From: Microvirga sp. 3-52
GTDB taxonomy: Bacteria; Pseudomonadota; Alphaproteobacteria; Rhizobiales; Beijerinckiaceae
Length of the DNA: 64,000 bases
NCBI RefSeq assembly: GCF_018383585.1
Contig: NZ_JAHAMK010000016.1
Coordinates: forward strand, 39,230-103,229
Direction of reading: 5' to 3'
Below the pieces are notes generated by a model. The model was not told the origin of the DNA. It was given only the letters and a program-made list of their open reading frames with translations, and ran no database searches. The position numbers and the translations under genes are program-made. This document shows positions 37,257-45,460 of the stretch, one piece after another. How positions within the stretch are numbered: position 1 is the stretch's first letter; each line of letters opens with the position of its first letter.

Positions 37257-38075
37257 ATGCCCGATGATTTCCAGTTTCAGAATGCCGTCGCCGTCGTCAC
37301 CGGGGGCACGCAGGGGTTGGGCGAGGCCATCGCCCGCACCTTCGCCGAGCGCGGCGCCAAGGGCCTCGTGATCTGCGGGCGCAACACGGAGCGTGGGCAT
37401 GCCGTGGCGCGGGAGATCTCGAACCAGGGCTGCCAAACGGAATTCGTGCAGGCCGACCTGGAAAGCGTCGAGGAGGCCCGCCAGGTGACCGCGCGGGCGG
37501 ACAGCGTGTTCGGACGGGTCGACGTGCTGGTGAACGCGGCCGGCATCACCGATCGCGGCACGATCTTCGACACCAGCCCGGAGCTCTTCGACCGCATGTT
37601 CGCGGTCAATGTGCGCGCCCCCTTCTTCCTCATGCAGGAGGCCGCCAAGATCATGCGGCGCGAGAAGATCGAAGGCGCGATGGTCAACATCCTGTCCATG
37701 TCGGCCCATGGCGGCCAGCCCTTCATCACCGCCTATAGCGGGTCGAAGGGCGCGCTCGCCACGCTCACCAAGAACGCCGCCTTCAGCCTCATGCCCTGGC
37801 GCATCCGCGTGAACGCCCTCAACATCGGCTGGATGAACACGCCGGGCGAGGACCGGATCATGAAGACCTATCACGATGCCGAGGACGGCTGGCTCGAGAA
37901 GGCCGCGAAGCAGCAGCCCTTCGGCCGCCTGCTGGATCCGAAGGAGGTCGCACGGGCCGTGGCTTTTCTGACGAGCAGCGAATCCGGCATGATGACCGGC
38001 TCGGTGATCGATTTCGACCAGTCGGTGGCCGGCTGCTATGAGAGCGCGCCGCACCCTTCGACGCCGCCGCAATAA
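37257..38075 (+). CDS. Short-chain dehydrogenase/reductase (SDR)
   Basis: A 272-residue classical SDR. The cofactor loop is TGGTQGLGE (15-23), NAAG is at 93-96, and the catalytic residues are S147, Y160 and K164 in ITAYSGSKGA. R41 after the second strand (CGRN) favours NADP(H). It reduces or oxidises an alcohol/carbonyl pair of unknown identity. The 87-base upstream gap has no clear promoter. Its 3' side runs into a large palindromic repeat. Confidence 0.92.
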   Translation: MPDDFQFQNAVAVVTGGTQGLGEAIARTFAERGAKGLVICGRNTERGHAVAREISNQGCQTEFVQADLESVEEARQVTARADSVFGRVDVLVNAAGITDRGTIFDTSPELFDRMFAVNVRAPFFLMQEAAKIMRREKIEGAMVNILSMSAHGGQPFITAYSGSKGALATLTKNAAFSLMPWRIRVNALNIGWMNTPGEDRIMKTYHDAEDGWLEKAAKQQPFGRLLDPKEVARAVAFLTSSESGMMTGSVIDFDQSVAGCYESAPHPSTPPQ

Positions 38076-38135
38076 CCGCATTTCATACAGACAACCTCAC
38101 CCTGAAAATCTGGCCGATAAAGCGCCGGTAGCCCT

Positions 38136-38238
38136 CCTCCCCCTTGTGGGGAGGAGTTGGAGGTGGGGGTGTGGGCGATAGCCTATCAAGCTCAGGCGCC
38201 GGCACCCCCACCCTTGATCCCTCCCCACAAGGGGGAGG
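38136..38238. repeat. Compound inverted repeat between convergent SDR and methyltransferase genes
   Basis: A 19-base arm at 38136-38154 (CCTCCCCCTTGTGGGGAGG) is the reverse complement of 38220-38238. Inside it, GGTGGGGGTG at 38162-38171 pairs with CACCCCCACC at 38203-38212. Each outer arm is itself nearly palindromic. The unit is a long stem-loop element typical of dispersed intergenic repeats in Rhizobiales. It may also terminate both converging transcripts. Confidence 0.8.
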
Positions 38239-38259
38239 GAAAAACGAGTGCTCTTCAGG

Positions 38260-39195
38260 TCACGATGCGCGCTGCAGCACGCACAAGAACCCGGGAACCG
38301 GCACGCCGCGATCCTCCCGGGTCGAGACGCGCTCGAAGATGACGAGGGTGAATCCTTCTCTTTCCGCGAGCCCGCGCAGATAGGATTCGCCATGCGCGTA
38401 TCGGGCATCCTCGCCGAGGACGAAGCCCTCGCCCCCGTGCGCCTGGACGGTGAAGGCGAAGAGCCCTTCGTGCTCCAGCACCCGATGCGCCTCGCGGAAA
38501 ACCGGATCGAGCGCCGCCATGTAGACGAACACGTCGGCCGCCACGACGAGATCGGCCTCGCCCATCCGACGACTGTTCAGGAAAGTGACGAGCTCGCCTT
38601 CGTGCAGGGCATCGTAGAGCTTTGTCTTCTCCGCCTTCTCCAGCATGCGCGGCGAGAGATCGACGCCCTCGATGGCGGCGCAAGACCCTGCGAGCTGCTG
38701 CGCCATCAGACCGGTGCCGCAGCCGAGATCGAGGGTCAGTCCGAACCGGTAATCCCGCATCCGCTGGGAGCAGGCTCGGCGCAGGGCATCGGCGATCAGC
38801 TCAGGGCCACGATAGGCGAGGCTCTTGGTCAGGTGCTGGTCGAATTTGGGCGCGTAATCGTCGAAAAGCGCCCGCACGTAGCCATCGGTGATCGCCTCGT
38901 CGGGCGCAAGCGCGCCGAGCCTGGCGAGATCGACACGCACGCCCAAGGCATCCTCGGGCTCGAGCGTGAGGGCCCAACGCAACGCCTCCACCGCCTCCTC
39001 CTGCGAACCCAGTTCGGCAGCCGAGCGGCCGAGCATGGCCTGGGCGGGGGCAAAGTCCGGTGCGAGCTCGATCACCTGCCGGGCCAGATCGGCGGCAGCC
39101 TCGAAGTCCCTCTCATCGAAGGCCGCGCGGGCATATTCGTAGCGGCGGTCGGCGCGAAAATCGCCGGTGGATCGGACATTCGAGGGCTGCGGCAT
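38260..39195 (-). CDS. TPR-containing class I SAM-dependent methyltransferase
   Basis: A 311-residue protein joining two TPR-like helices (about 17-84, with AQAMLGRSAAELGSQEEAVE) to a class I methyltransferase domain. The SAM-binding motif is LDLGCGTG at 155-162 and an acidic motif IEGVDLS follows. The spacer FDDYAPKFDQHL is typical of this family. The TPR part probably selects a protein partner or substrate. Substrate unknown. It is bounded by repeats on both sides. Confidence 0.87.
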   Translation of the reverse strand: MPQPSNVRSTGDFRADRRYEYARAAFDERDFEAAADLARQVIELAPDFAPAQAMLGRSAAELGSQEEAVEALRWALTLEPEDALGVRVDLARLGALAPDEAITDGYVRALFDDYAPKFDQHLTKSLAYRGPELIADALRRACSQRMRDYRFGLTLDLGCGTGLMAQQLAGSCAAIEGVDLSPRMLEKAEKTKLYDALHEGELVTFLNSRRMGEADLVVAADVFVYMAALDPVFREAHRVLEHEGLFAFTVQAHGGEGFVLGEDARYAHGESYLRGLAEREGFTLVIFERVSTREDRGVPVPGFLCVLQRAS

Positions 39196-39494
39196 GGCTT
39201 TTGGATGCGGGAGAGTGGAGGAGCTGTCAATGGCGCGCCCGCGTCAGCCTGGATCCGCTGGCAATCGGGGATCGCGTGCCCAGGGTGTTGTCCCCGTCGA
39301 GCAAACGCACCACGCGGTCGCATCGTATTCCGGCAGCTGTCGGCCGGGCCGGGTTCCGGGATCAAGCTCGGCGCTATGCATCCTCTTCCCTGCGAGCGCT
39401 TTCGCCCACTCCGGTCGGGCAGGACACTGTCCTTGGGTCACACCCGCCTTCGTACACCCTCCTTGGTCGACCGTCCTTCGTCACCCCCTCTGCC

Positions 39495-39582
39495 GTCATC
39501 ACCGGGCTTGACCCGGCCATCCCGATGCTGTGAGGCGCGGCGCTTCAGGCATCGGGATCACCGGGACAAGCCCGGTGATGAC
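39495..39582. repeat. Bipartite palindromic intergenic repeat (REP-like), copy 3
   Basis: GTCATCACCGGG at 39495-39506 is the exact reverse complement of CCCGGTGATGAC at 39571-39582. Inside, CATCCCGATG and CATCGGGAT segments pair, giving one long cruciform. It is built from the same modules as the elements at 20530 and 33278. Confidence 0.82.
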
Positions 39583-39646
39583 GTTGGAGAACGCCAGGGC
39601 CGGACGGGGCAAGCCGATCTGGGATCGTGAAAACCAGCCTCGCACC

Positions 39647-39736
39647 GTCATCCCCCCGAAGGCCGGGATCCATAACCGCGACGGCACTCCACCCTGCCCC
39701 GATAGGGGTTCTGAATCCCTCTGCGCGGGGAATGAC
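39647..39736. repeat. Second class of intergenic inverted repeat
   Basis: GTCATCCCCCCGAAGGC at 39647-39663 is imperfectly mirrored by GCGCGGGGAATGAC at 39723-39736, with GGATC and GGTTCTGAATCCC segments between. The pattern GTCATCCC...GGGAATGAC is a common dispersed repeat in proteobacterial genomes. Only one copy is visible in this window. Confidence 0.6.
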
Positions 39737-39874
39737 AATGTCGGGGTTCAAGCGCCCCATCCTGCCCGCATTCCCGGATCGCCTGCGCCGTCCGGGATGG
39801 CAACGGAGAATCTCATCGAGGACAGCGCTTCTCCTCGGCCTGACATCGACCGGCCGGACCCTATATTCTCACCC

Positions 39875-40930
39875 ATGGCACTGCGTTCCACCGACATCCT
39901 CACCCAGACCCCGCAAGGGCTCTATTGCCCCCTCGGCGACTTCCACATCGATCCGGTCCGTCCCGTGAAGCGGGCGCTCGTCACCCATGGCCATTCGGAT
40001 CATGCCCGCTCCGGGCACCGTTCCGTCCTCGCGACGCGGGAAACCCTGCTCATCATGGCCGTCCGCTACGGGGCGGATTTCGCAGGCGCCACGCAGGAGG
40101 CTCGCTTAAGCGAGAGCCTGCGCGTCGGCGACGTGACCGTGCGCTTCACGCCCGCCGGCCATGTGCTGGGCTCGGCGCAGATCGCCATCGAGGCGGGAGG
40201 CACCCGCGTCGTGGTGTCGGGCGACTACAAGCGGGCGGAGGACCCGACCTGCCTGCCCTACGAGGTCGTGCCCTGCGACGTCTTCATCACCGAGGCGACC
40301 TTCGGCCTGCCGGTCTTCCGCCATCCGGACACGCGCGCCGAGGTGCGCAAGCTCCTCGATTCCGTCGCCCTGTTCCCCGAGCGTGCCCATATCGTCGGCG
40401 CCTATGCACTCGGCAAGGCGCAGCGGGTCATGGCTCTCCTGCGCGAGGAGGGCTACGATCAGCCGATCCATCTGCACGGCGCCATGGAGCGCCTGACCGA
40501 ATTCTACAAGTCGGAAGGAATCCCCCTGGGGGAGACGCCCAAGGTCGTGGCCTCGGAGCGGTCGAAGCTCGCCGGCGCCATCGTGATCTGCCCGCCCCCC
40601 TCGATCCAGGACCTGTGGTCCCGCCGCTTTCCCGATCCCGTCACCTGCTTCGCCTCCGGCTGGATGCGGGTGCGGGCACGGGCGCGGCAGAAGGGCGTGG
40701 AGCTGCCGCTGGTGATCTCCGACCATTCCGACTGGGACGATCTCTGCCGCACGATCCGGGAAACCGGCGCCGGCGAGGTCTGGGTCACCCATGGCCAGGA
40801 GGACGCGCTTGTCCATTGGTGCACCACCCACGGCATCAAGGCGCGCCCCCTGCACATGCTGGGCTATGGCGACGAGGGCGAGGCGGAGGAGCCGCCCGCG
40901 GCCACCGCAGAAGCGGGAGGCGCCGCATGA
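39875..40930 (+). CDS. Ligase-associated DNA exonuclease (metallo-beta-lactamase fold)
   Basis: A 351-residue MBL-fold/beta-CASP-type nuclease. The metal-binding motif is HGHSDHAR at 38-45, followed by the conserved GHVLGSAQI segment and late VISDHSDWDD and WVTHGQED motifs. It is the exonuclease of the ligase-associated DNA-damage-response set. The frame is open upstream to 39530 through a repeat, but the ATG at 39875 begins the conserved N-terminus. Its stop overlaps the ligase start (ATGA), so both are translated from one mRNA. Confidence 0.92.
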   Translation: MALRSTDILTQTPQGLYCPLGDFHIDPVRPVKRALVTHGHSDHARSGHRSVLATRETLLIMAVRYGADFAGATQEARLSESLRVGDVTVRFTPAGHVLGSAQIAIEAGGTRVVVSGDYKRAEDPTCLPYEVVPCDVFITEATFGLPVFRHPDTRAEVRKLLDSVALFPERAHIVGAYALGKAQRVMALLREEGYDQPIHLHGAMERLTEFYKSEGIPLGETPKVVASERSKLAGAIVICPPPSIQDLWSRRFPDPVTCFASGWMRVRARARQKGVELPLVISDHSDWDDLCRTIRETGAGEVWVTHGQEDALVHWCTTHGIKARPLHMLGYGDEGEAEEPPAATAEAGGAA

Positions 40931-42660
40931 ACCGCTTCGCCGCCCTCCTTGACCGCCTCGGCTACGAGCCCCGCCGCAACGCGAAGCTGCGGCTGCTCGT
41001 GGACTATTTCCGCCACACCCCGGACCCGGACCGGGGCTATGCGCTGGCCGCCATGACCGGAGCGCTCATGTTCAAGGAGGCCAAGCCCGGCCTGATCCGC
41101 GGCCTCGTCGAGGAGCGAACCGATCCGGAACTGTTCCGCATGTCCTATCACTATGTGGGGGATCTCGCCGAAACCGTGGCCCTGATCTGGCCTGCGCCGG
41201 GGCACGAGAGCGTGGCTCCCGCCTCAGACGCTCCGGCTATCGGCCACAACAACCCGCCGCCCCATGTTCCGACCCTTACCGAGGTGATCGAGACGCTCGC
41301 GACCACGAGCAAGAGCGACCTGCCCGCCCGGGTCGCCGAGTGGATGGACGCCCTCGACGAGACCGGACGCTGGGCGCTGATCAAGCTGATCACCCGGGAG
41401 CTGCGCGTCGGCGTCTCGGCCAGGCTCGCCAAGACGGCGGTCGCCCAACTCGGGCAGATCGAGCCCGACGAGGTCGAGCTGATCTGGCACGGGCTCGAGG
41501 CGCCATACGAGGACCTGTTCGCCTGGGTCGAAGGAGAGGGACCGAAGCCCGAATCGGGCAACCCCGCCCCGTTTCGCCCCTCGATGCTGTCGCATCCGCT
41601 GGAGGACGAGGATTTCGCCAAGCTCGAAGCGTCCGAGTTCCTGGCCGAGTGGAAATGGGACGGCATCCGCCTCCAGGCCGCCGCCGGCCATGGCAGCGAC
41701 GGGCGCCCGGTGAAGCGGATCTATTCCCGCACCGGCGAGGACGTCTCCCGCGCGTTTCCGGATCTCGTGGAGGCGCTGACCTTCGAAGGCGCCATCGATG
41801 GGGAATTGCTGATCGTCCGCGAGGGCCGGGTCCAGAGCTTCAACGTGCTGCAGCAGCGCCTGAACCGGAAGGCCGTGACGCCGAAGCTCATCGCGGAGTT
41901 TCCGGCACACCTGCGCGTCTACGACATCCTGTTCGAGGGCGAAGAAGACCTGCGCGGGCTCCCCTTCGCCGAGCGGCGCAAGCGCCTGGAGGCGCTCGTC
42001 GCCCGCATCGACGATCCGCGCATCGATCTCTCGCCCATGGTGCCCTTCGCGACCTGGGAGGATCTCGCCGCCGCCCGCGCCGATCCGGCTACCGTCGGTG
42101 CCGGTCCCGACGCGGATGCCATCGAGGGCTGCATGATCAAGCGGGCGAACAGCCCCTATCTGCCTGGCCGCCCCAAGGGCTACTGGTACAAGTGGAAGCG
42201 CGATCCGTATCTCGTCGACGCCGTCATGATGTACGGCCAGCGCGGCCACGGGAAGCGCTCGTCCTTCTATTCCGACTACACCTTCGGGGTCTGGCGCGAC
42301 GGGCCGGGGGGCGAAGAGCTGGTGCCGGTGGGCAAGGCCTATCACGGCTTCACCGACGAGGAGTTGGTGAAGCTCGACCGGTACGTCCGCAACCACACGG
42401 TCAACCGCTTCGGGCCTGTGCGGGAGGTGGAATACGGCAAGGACCGAGGCCTGGTGCTGGAGGTGGCCTTCGAGGGGCTGCAGCGCTCGACCCGGCACAA
42501 ATCCGGTGTCGCCATGCGCTTTCCCCGCATCAACCGCATCCGCTGGGACAAGCCCGCGGCGGAGGCGGATCGGATCGAGACCCTCGAAAAGATCCTGGAG
42601 CGGGGCGAGAAGGAGGTCTATCCCCTGCACGACAAGGAACCGAAGAGGCAGAAGGGATGA
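40927..42660 (+). CDS. ATP-dependent DNA ligase (ligase-associated repair set)
   Basis: A 577-residue ATP-dependent DNA ligase. It has an N-terminal DNA-binding domain, the adenylation domain with nucleophile K243 in EWKWDGIRL (motif I, KxDG), motif III (FEGAIDGELL), motif V (YWYKWKRDP), and a C-terminal OB fold. It seals nicks using ATP and accompanies the replicative NAD-dependent ligase, acting in repair. The 911-residue open frame upstream overlaps the exonuclease in another frame and is not real. It overlaps both neighbours by 4 bases. Confidence 0.95.
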   Translation: MNRFAALLDRLGYEPRRNAKLRLLVDYFRHTPDPDRGYALAAMTGALMFKEAKPGLIRGLVEERTDPELFRMSYHYVGDLAETVALIWPAPGHESVAPASDAPAIGHNNPPPHVPTLTEVIETLATTSKSDLPARVAEWMDALDETGRWALIKLITRELRVGVSARLAKTAVAQLGQIEPDEVELIWHGLEAPYEDLFAWVEGEGPKPESGNPAPFRPSMLSHPLEDEDFAKLEASEFLAEWKWDGIRLQAAAGHGSDGRPVKRIYSRTGEDVSRAFPDLVEALTFEGAIDGELLIVREGRVQSFNVLQQRLNRKAVTPKLIAEFPAHLRVYDILFEGEEDLRGLPFAERRKRLEALVARIDDPRIDLSPMVPFATWEDLAAARADPATVGAGPDADAIEGCMIKRANSPYLPGRPKGYWYKWKRDPYLVDAVMMYGQRGHGKRSSFYSDYTFGVWRDGPGGEELVPVGKAYHGFTDEELVKLDRYVRNHTVNRFGPVREVEYGKDRGLVLEVAFEGLQRSTRHKSGVAMRFPRINRIRWDKPAAEADRIETLEKILERGEKEVYPLHDKEPKRQKG

Positions 42661-43106
42661 GGATCGAAACCCTGTCCGAAGGTGGGATCACGCGGCAGGC
42701 CAGCGGAAGGCTCGGCGTCGATACGCGGGGTCAGGGCTTCACCGAGATCACGGATGCGGTGGCGGCTTGGGTGTCCGGCACCGGCATCCGGCACGGGCTT
42801 TTGACCATTTTCTGCCGCCACACCTCGGCCTCGCTCCTGATCCAGGAGAATGCCGATCCGGATGTCCGCCGGGATCTGCTGCGTGCCTTCGATCGTCTGG
42901 CGCCGCGGGACGCTGGCTATGTCCACTCGACCGAGGGCCCGGACGACATGCCGGCCCATATCCGGACCGTGATCTCGGGCGTCTCCCTGAGCATCCCGGT
43001 GACGGAGAGCCGGATGGGCTTGGGCACTTGGCAGGGGATCTACCTCGCCGAGCACCGGGACAGGCCTCATCGCCGGGATCTTATTGTTCACCTGATCGGG
43101 GCATAG
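42657..43106 (+). CDS. YjbQ/UPF0047-family protein
   Basis: A 149-residue protein of the YjbQ family (secondary thiamine-phosphate synthase-like). RHTSASLLIQENADPDVRRDL at about 54-74 and GTWQGIYLAEHRDRPHRR near the C-terminus are the family signatures. Members show weak thiamine-phosphate synthase activity; the true role is uncertain. It starts inside the ligase stop codon (ATGA), so it is the third gene of the exonuclease-ligase operon, which may point to a nucleic-acid-related role. Confidence 0.92.
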   Translation: MRIETLSEGGITRQASGRLGVDTRGQGFTEITDAVAAWVSGTGIRHGLLTIFCRHTSASLLIQENADPDVRRDLLRAFDRLAPRDAGYVHSTEGPDDMPAHIRTVISGVSLSIPVTESRMGLGTWQGIYLAEHRDRPHRRDLIVHLIGA

Positions 43107-43195
43107 TCCCTATGATCGAGTGTGACGCCTCCGTACTTTCCCTTAGAATAGCCAAGGTCTTCGATTGCCGCCTTGCTATTTCATCGGGGATGCGG

Positions 43196-43289
43196 CTAGA
43201 GCATTTTCAGCGAAGTGGATCCAGTTCGCCGTCAAAAATGGGGCAGAGCAAAGAGGAGAGATGGTTCCACCGCGTGGAAACAGCTCTAG
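43196..43289. repeat. CTAGAGC-bounded dispersed repeat, copy 1
   Basis: CTAGAGC at 43196-43202 is mirrored by GCTCTAG at 43283-43289. The interior GCATTTTCAGCGAAGTGGATCC resembles the other two copies (GCATCGGACCCAAAAGTGGA-type). It lies just upstream of the response-regulator gene and may supply part of its leader. Confidence 0.65.
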
Positions 43290-43322
43290 GCTCAAGCAAG
43301 CGTCTCGTGGGAGAAGGCACAC

Positions 43323-43994
43323 GTGCAAAGTCAAACCACCACGATCATCATTGCCGATGACCATCCGTTGTTTCGCGGGGCATTGAGGCAGGCCGTCGCC
43401 TCCACCATGCCCCAGGTCCGGGTCATCGAGGCGAGCGGCATGGATGACTTGAACGCCACGCTGACTCAGGAGCGGGACGTCGACCTGATCCTGCTCGATC
43501 TGACGATGCCGGGCGTGCAGGGCTTTTCCGGTCTGATGTCGCTGAGGGCCCAATACCCGGAACTGCCCGTCGTGATTGTTTCCGCAACGGAAGAGCCCAC
43601 CGTGATCCGCCGCGCCATGGACTTCGGCGCCTCCGGCTTCATCCCGAAATCCATCGACACCGACAGCATCGGCGGCGCCATCCAGGCGGTGCTGGCCGGC
43701 GACACCTGGACCCCGCCGGACGTGGACCTCTCCGCTTCCGAAGATGCAGAAACCGCCGATCTCGTCCGCCGCCTCGGCACGCTGACCCCGCAGCAGGTCC
43801 GCGTCCTGACCATGCTGTCCGAGGGCCTGCTCAACAAGCAGATCGCCTACGAGCTCGGCGTCTCGGAAGCCACCGTGAAGGCTCATGTGTCGGCCATTCT
43901 CGACAAGCTCGGCGTCGACAGCCGCACGCAGGCGGTGATCGCGGCCTCGAAGATCGGCGTGACCCAGCGCCCCTCCCCGGCCGGCGCCGACTAG
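43323..43994 (+). CDS. NarL/LuxR-family response regulator
   Basis: A 223-residue two-component regulator. The receiver domain has D12-D13, phospho-acceptor D59 in LILLDLTMPG and the lysine of GFIPKS. The C-terminal LuxR-type helix-turn-helix is LTPQQVRVLTMLSEGLLNKQIAYELGVSEATVKAHVS. The start is GTG at 43323, with GAGAAGG upstream. No kinase is adjacent, so it is an orphan within this window; the hybrid kinase at 13954 belongs to a class that often works with such regulators, but that link is conjecture. A repeat on each side bounds the gene. Confidence 0.93.
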   Translation: MQSQTTTIIIADDHPLFRGALRQAVASTMPQVRVIEASGMDDLNATLTQERDVDLILLDLTMPGVQGFSGLMSLRAQYPELPVVIVSATEEPTVIRRAMDFGASGFIPKSIDTDSIGGAIQAVLAGDTWTPPDVDLSASEDAETADLVRRLGTLTPQQVRVLTMLSEGLLNKQIAYELGVSEATVKAHVSAILDKLGVDSRTQAVIAASKIGVTQRPSPAGAD

Positions 43995-44130
43995 AGCATC
44001 GGACCCAAAAGTGGAATCCACTTTTTGGGATTGATCCGATGCTTCCTCCTTTGGTGAGCGCATCGTTCGGCGCGGACCCAGAGGGCCGCGTCAGCGAAAA
44101 CCGGGTCCCCTTTTCCGCACGATGCGCTAG
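43991..44130. repeat. CTAGAGC-bounded dispersed repeat, copy 2
   Basis: Two nested hairpins: GCATCGGA (43996-44003) with TCCGATGC (44035-44042), enclosing CCCAAAAGTGGA and TCCACTTTTTGGG; and AGCGCATCGT (44057-44066) with ACGATGCGCT (44119-44128). The element begins and ends in CTAG. The TAG at 43992 stops the response regulator and the CTA at 44127 stops the convergent esterase, so both genes take their stop codon from the repeat. Confidence 0.8.
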
Positions 44131-45068
44131 AGCCCCTCGATGAACCCATCGATCCGCGACAGCGCCTGCTCCGCCAGAGCGCTGTCGAAGCGGATAAACA
44201 CGTGGCAGCCGCCGGGCCAGACGGCGAGGTCCGTCCTGTTGCCGGCAGCGGCCCAGCGGGAGGCCATGAAGAGGCTGTCGTCGAGGAGCATGTCCCTGGT
44301 GCCGACGGAGAACAGGGCCGGCGGCAGACCCGTCAGGTCGGCATAGAGAGGCGAGATGTCGGGGTCACGCCGGTCGGGGACCCCGCCACAGAAATTCTCG
44401 GCGAAGACCTTCACGTCGTTCGTGTTGAGGATCAGTCGCTCGCTGCCCCAGTGCCGGACGCTCGGCGTCAGGGTGAGATCGTAGCAGCCGGCGAACAGGT
44501 TCGCGCCCCGGAAGGGGGTCAGACCGTGCCTGCCCCGCAGCCGCAGGATCGTCACCGCCGAGAGATGGGCGCCCGCCGACTCGCCGCCGATGAACAGGCG
44601 GGAGGTGCCAAACCGGCTCTCCATCTCCCGGATGACCCAGAGAGCGGCCGCCTCGCAATCGTCGGGCGCGGCCGGATAGGGGTGTTCGGGCGCCAGGCGA
44701 TACTCCACGGAGACGACCGCCAGCCCGCAGCGTTCCGCCAGGCGGTCGAGCCACGGGTCCTGCTCGTCCGCCGTACCCCAGGTCCAGCCGCCGCCATGGA
44801 TATGGACATAGACGCCGCGCGGGTTGTCGGGAGCGATGATGCGCAGGGGAATGGGACCGGCCGGCCCATCGATGGAAATGGTCCGAGCCCGGTGGCTCGA
44901 CGGCATCAGGGGGAAAGGACCGAGCCCTTGGCGCCGCCGCTCCCGCACCACGGCCGGGGGCACCGACATCGGATCGGGCAGCACGGCGAGCTTCGCCACG
45001 ATGTCCGCGTTTTGGGCGTGGATCTCGTCGCTGATGGCGGAGGAGTCGAAAAGGGCTGGATCGATCAT
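44127..45068 (-). CDS. Alpha/beta hydrolase (hormone-sensitive-lipase-type esterase)
   Basis: A 313-residue esterase. HGGGW at 91-95 is the oxyanion-hole motif of the HSL family, the nucleophile is S164 in GGESAGAH, and an Asp in DMLLDDSLF and a His in GGCHVF near the C-terminus complete the triad. It hydrolyses short-chain esters; the physiological substrate is unknown. The stop codon lies within the repeat at 43991-44130. It is divergent from a small membrane-protein gene. Confidence 0.92.
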   Translation of the reverse strand: MIDPALFDSSAISDEIHAQNADIVAKLAVLPDPMSVPPAVVRERRRQGLGPFPLMPSSHRARTISIDGPAGPIPLRIIAPDNPRGVYVHIHGGGWTWGTADEQDPWLDRLAERCGLAVVSVEYRLAPEHPYPAAPDDCEAAALWVIREMESRFGTSRLFIGGESAGAHLSAVTILRLRGRHGLTPFRGANLFAGCYDLTLTPSVRHWGSERLILNTNDVKVFAENFCGGVPDRRDPDISPLYADLTGLPPALFSVGTRDMLLDDSLFMASRWAAAGNRTDLAVWPGGCHVFIRFDSALAEQALSRIDGFIEGL

Positions 45069-45179
45069 GCGAAGCTCGGATTGGGTTGCGTTCGTCGCCG
45101 GCCCTTGCGATGAAGCACACGCAACGACCCCAAGTCTATTGCGCTTTCTTCCAGTGACGCTTTCTGACGAGATGAGGAC

Positions 45180-45443
45180 ATGTCCAATCTGAACCGCTTT
45201 CTCGGCGGCTCCCCCGGCTCCGTGCTGGTGAAGCTGATTTTCCTGTCCCTGCTCGTCGGCGCCTTCCTGGCATTTCTCGACATCACGCCTGTCGGACTGA
45301 TCGAAGGCTTGTTCAACTGGATCGCCTCGGTTCTCGATCTCAGCCTCGAGACTGTTCTCGATGTGGGACGCTGGATTCTGTACGGGGCGGTCATCGTCGT
45401 GCCGCTCTGGCTCATCTCGCGATTGTTCGGCAGCCGGCGCTGA
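45180..45443 (+). CDS. Small inner-membrane protein (DUF6460-like)
   Basis: An 87-residue protein with two hydrophobic helices (about 18-36 and 66-82) separated by an amphipathic stretch (ITPVGLIEGLFNWIASVLD). It resembles the small Rhizobiales membrane proteins of DUF6460, ending LWLISRLFGSRR. Function unknown. It precedes the MATE gene by 17 bases and is probably co-transcribed with it. Confidence 0.75.
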   Translation: MSNLNRFLGGSPGSVLVKLIFLSLLVGAFLAFLDITPVGLIEGLFNWIASVLDLSLETVLDVGRWILYGAVIVVPLWLISRLFGSRR

Positions 45444-45460
45444 GACCTTCGAGGACCATC

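Larger units (their letters stand above)
39196..39874. other. 679-base repeat-rich intergenic region
   Basis: No credible gene in either strand: open frames here lack family resemblance and cross palindromes. It holds two repeat elements (39495-39582 and 39647-39736) and, closer to 39875, the likely promoter of the exonuclease-ligase operon. The 39200-39490 part is pyrimidine-rich and degenerate-looking, as though older repeats had decayed there. Confidence 0.6.

Noticed and set aside
39925..40926. N-terminal extension of the ligase frame
   Set aside because: It runs through the exonuclease gene in another frame; the ligase fold starts at 40927 with an ATGA overlap.
41340..43106. 588-codon plus-strand frame overlapping the DNA ligase
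   Set aside because: Low-complexity Arg/Gly/Ala-rich translation in the wrong frame of the ligase; only its last 149 codons (YjbQ) are real.
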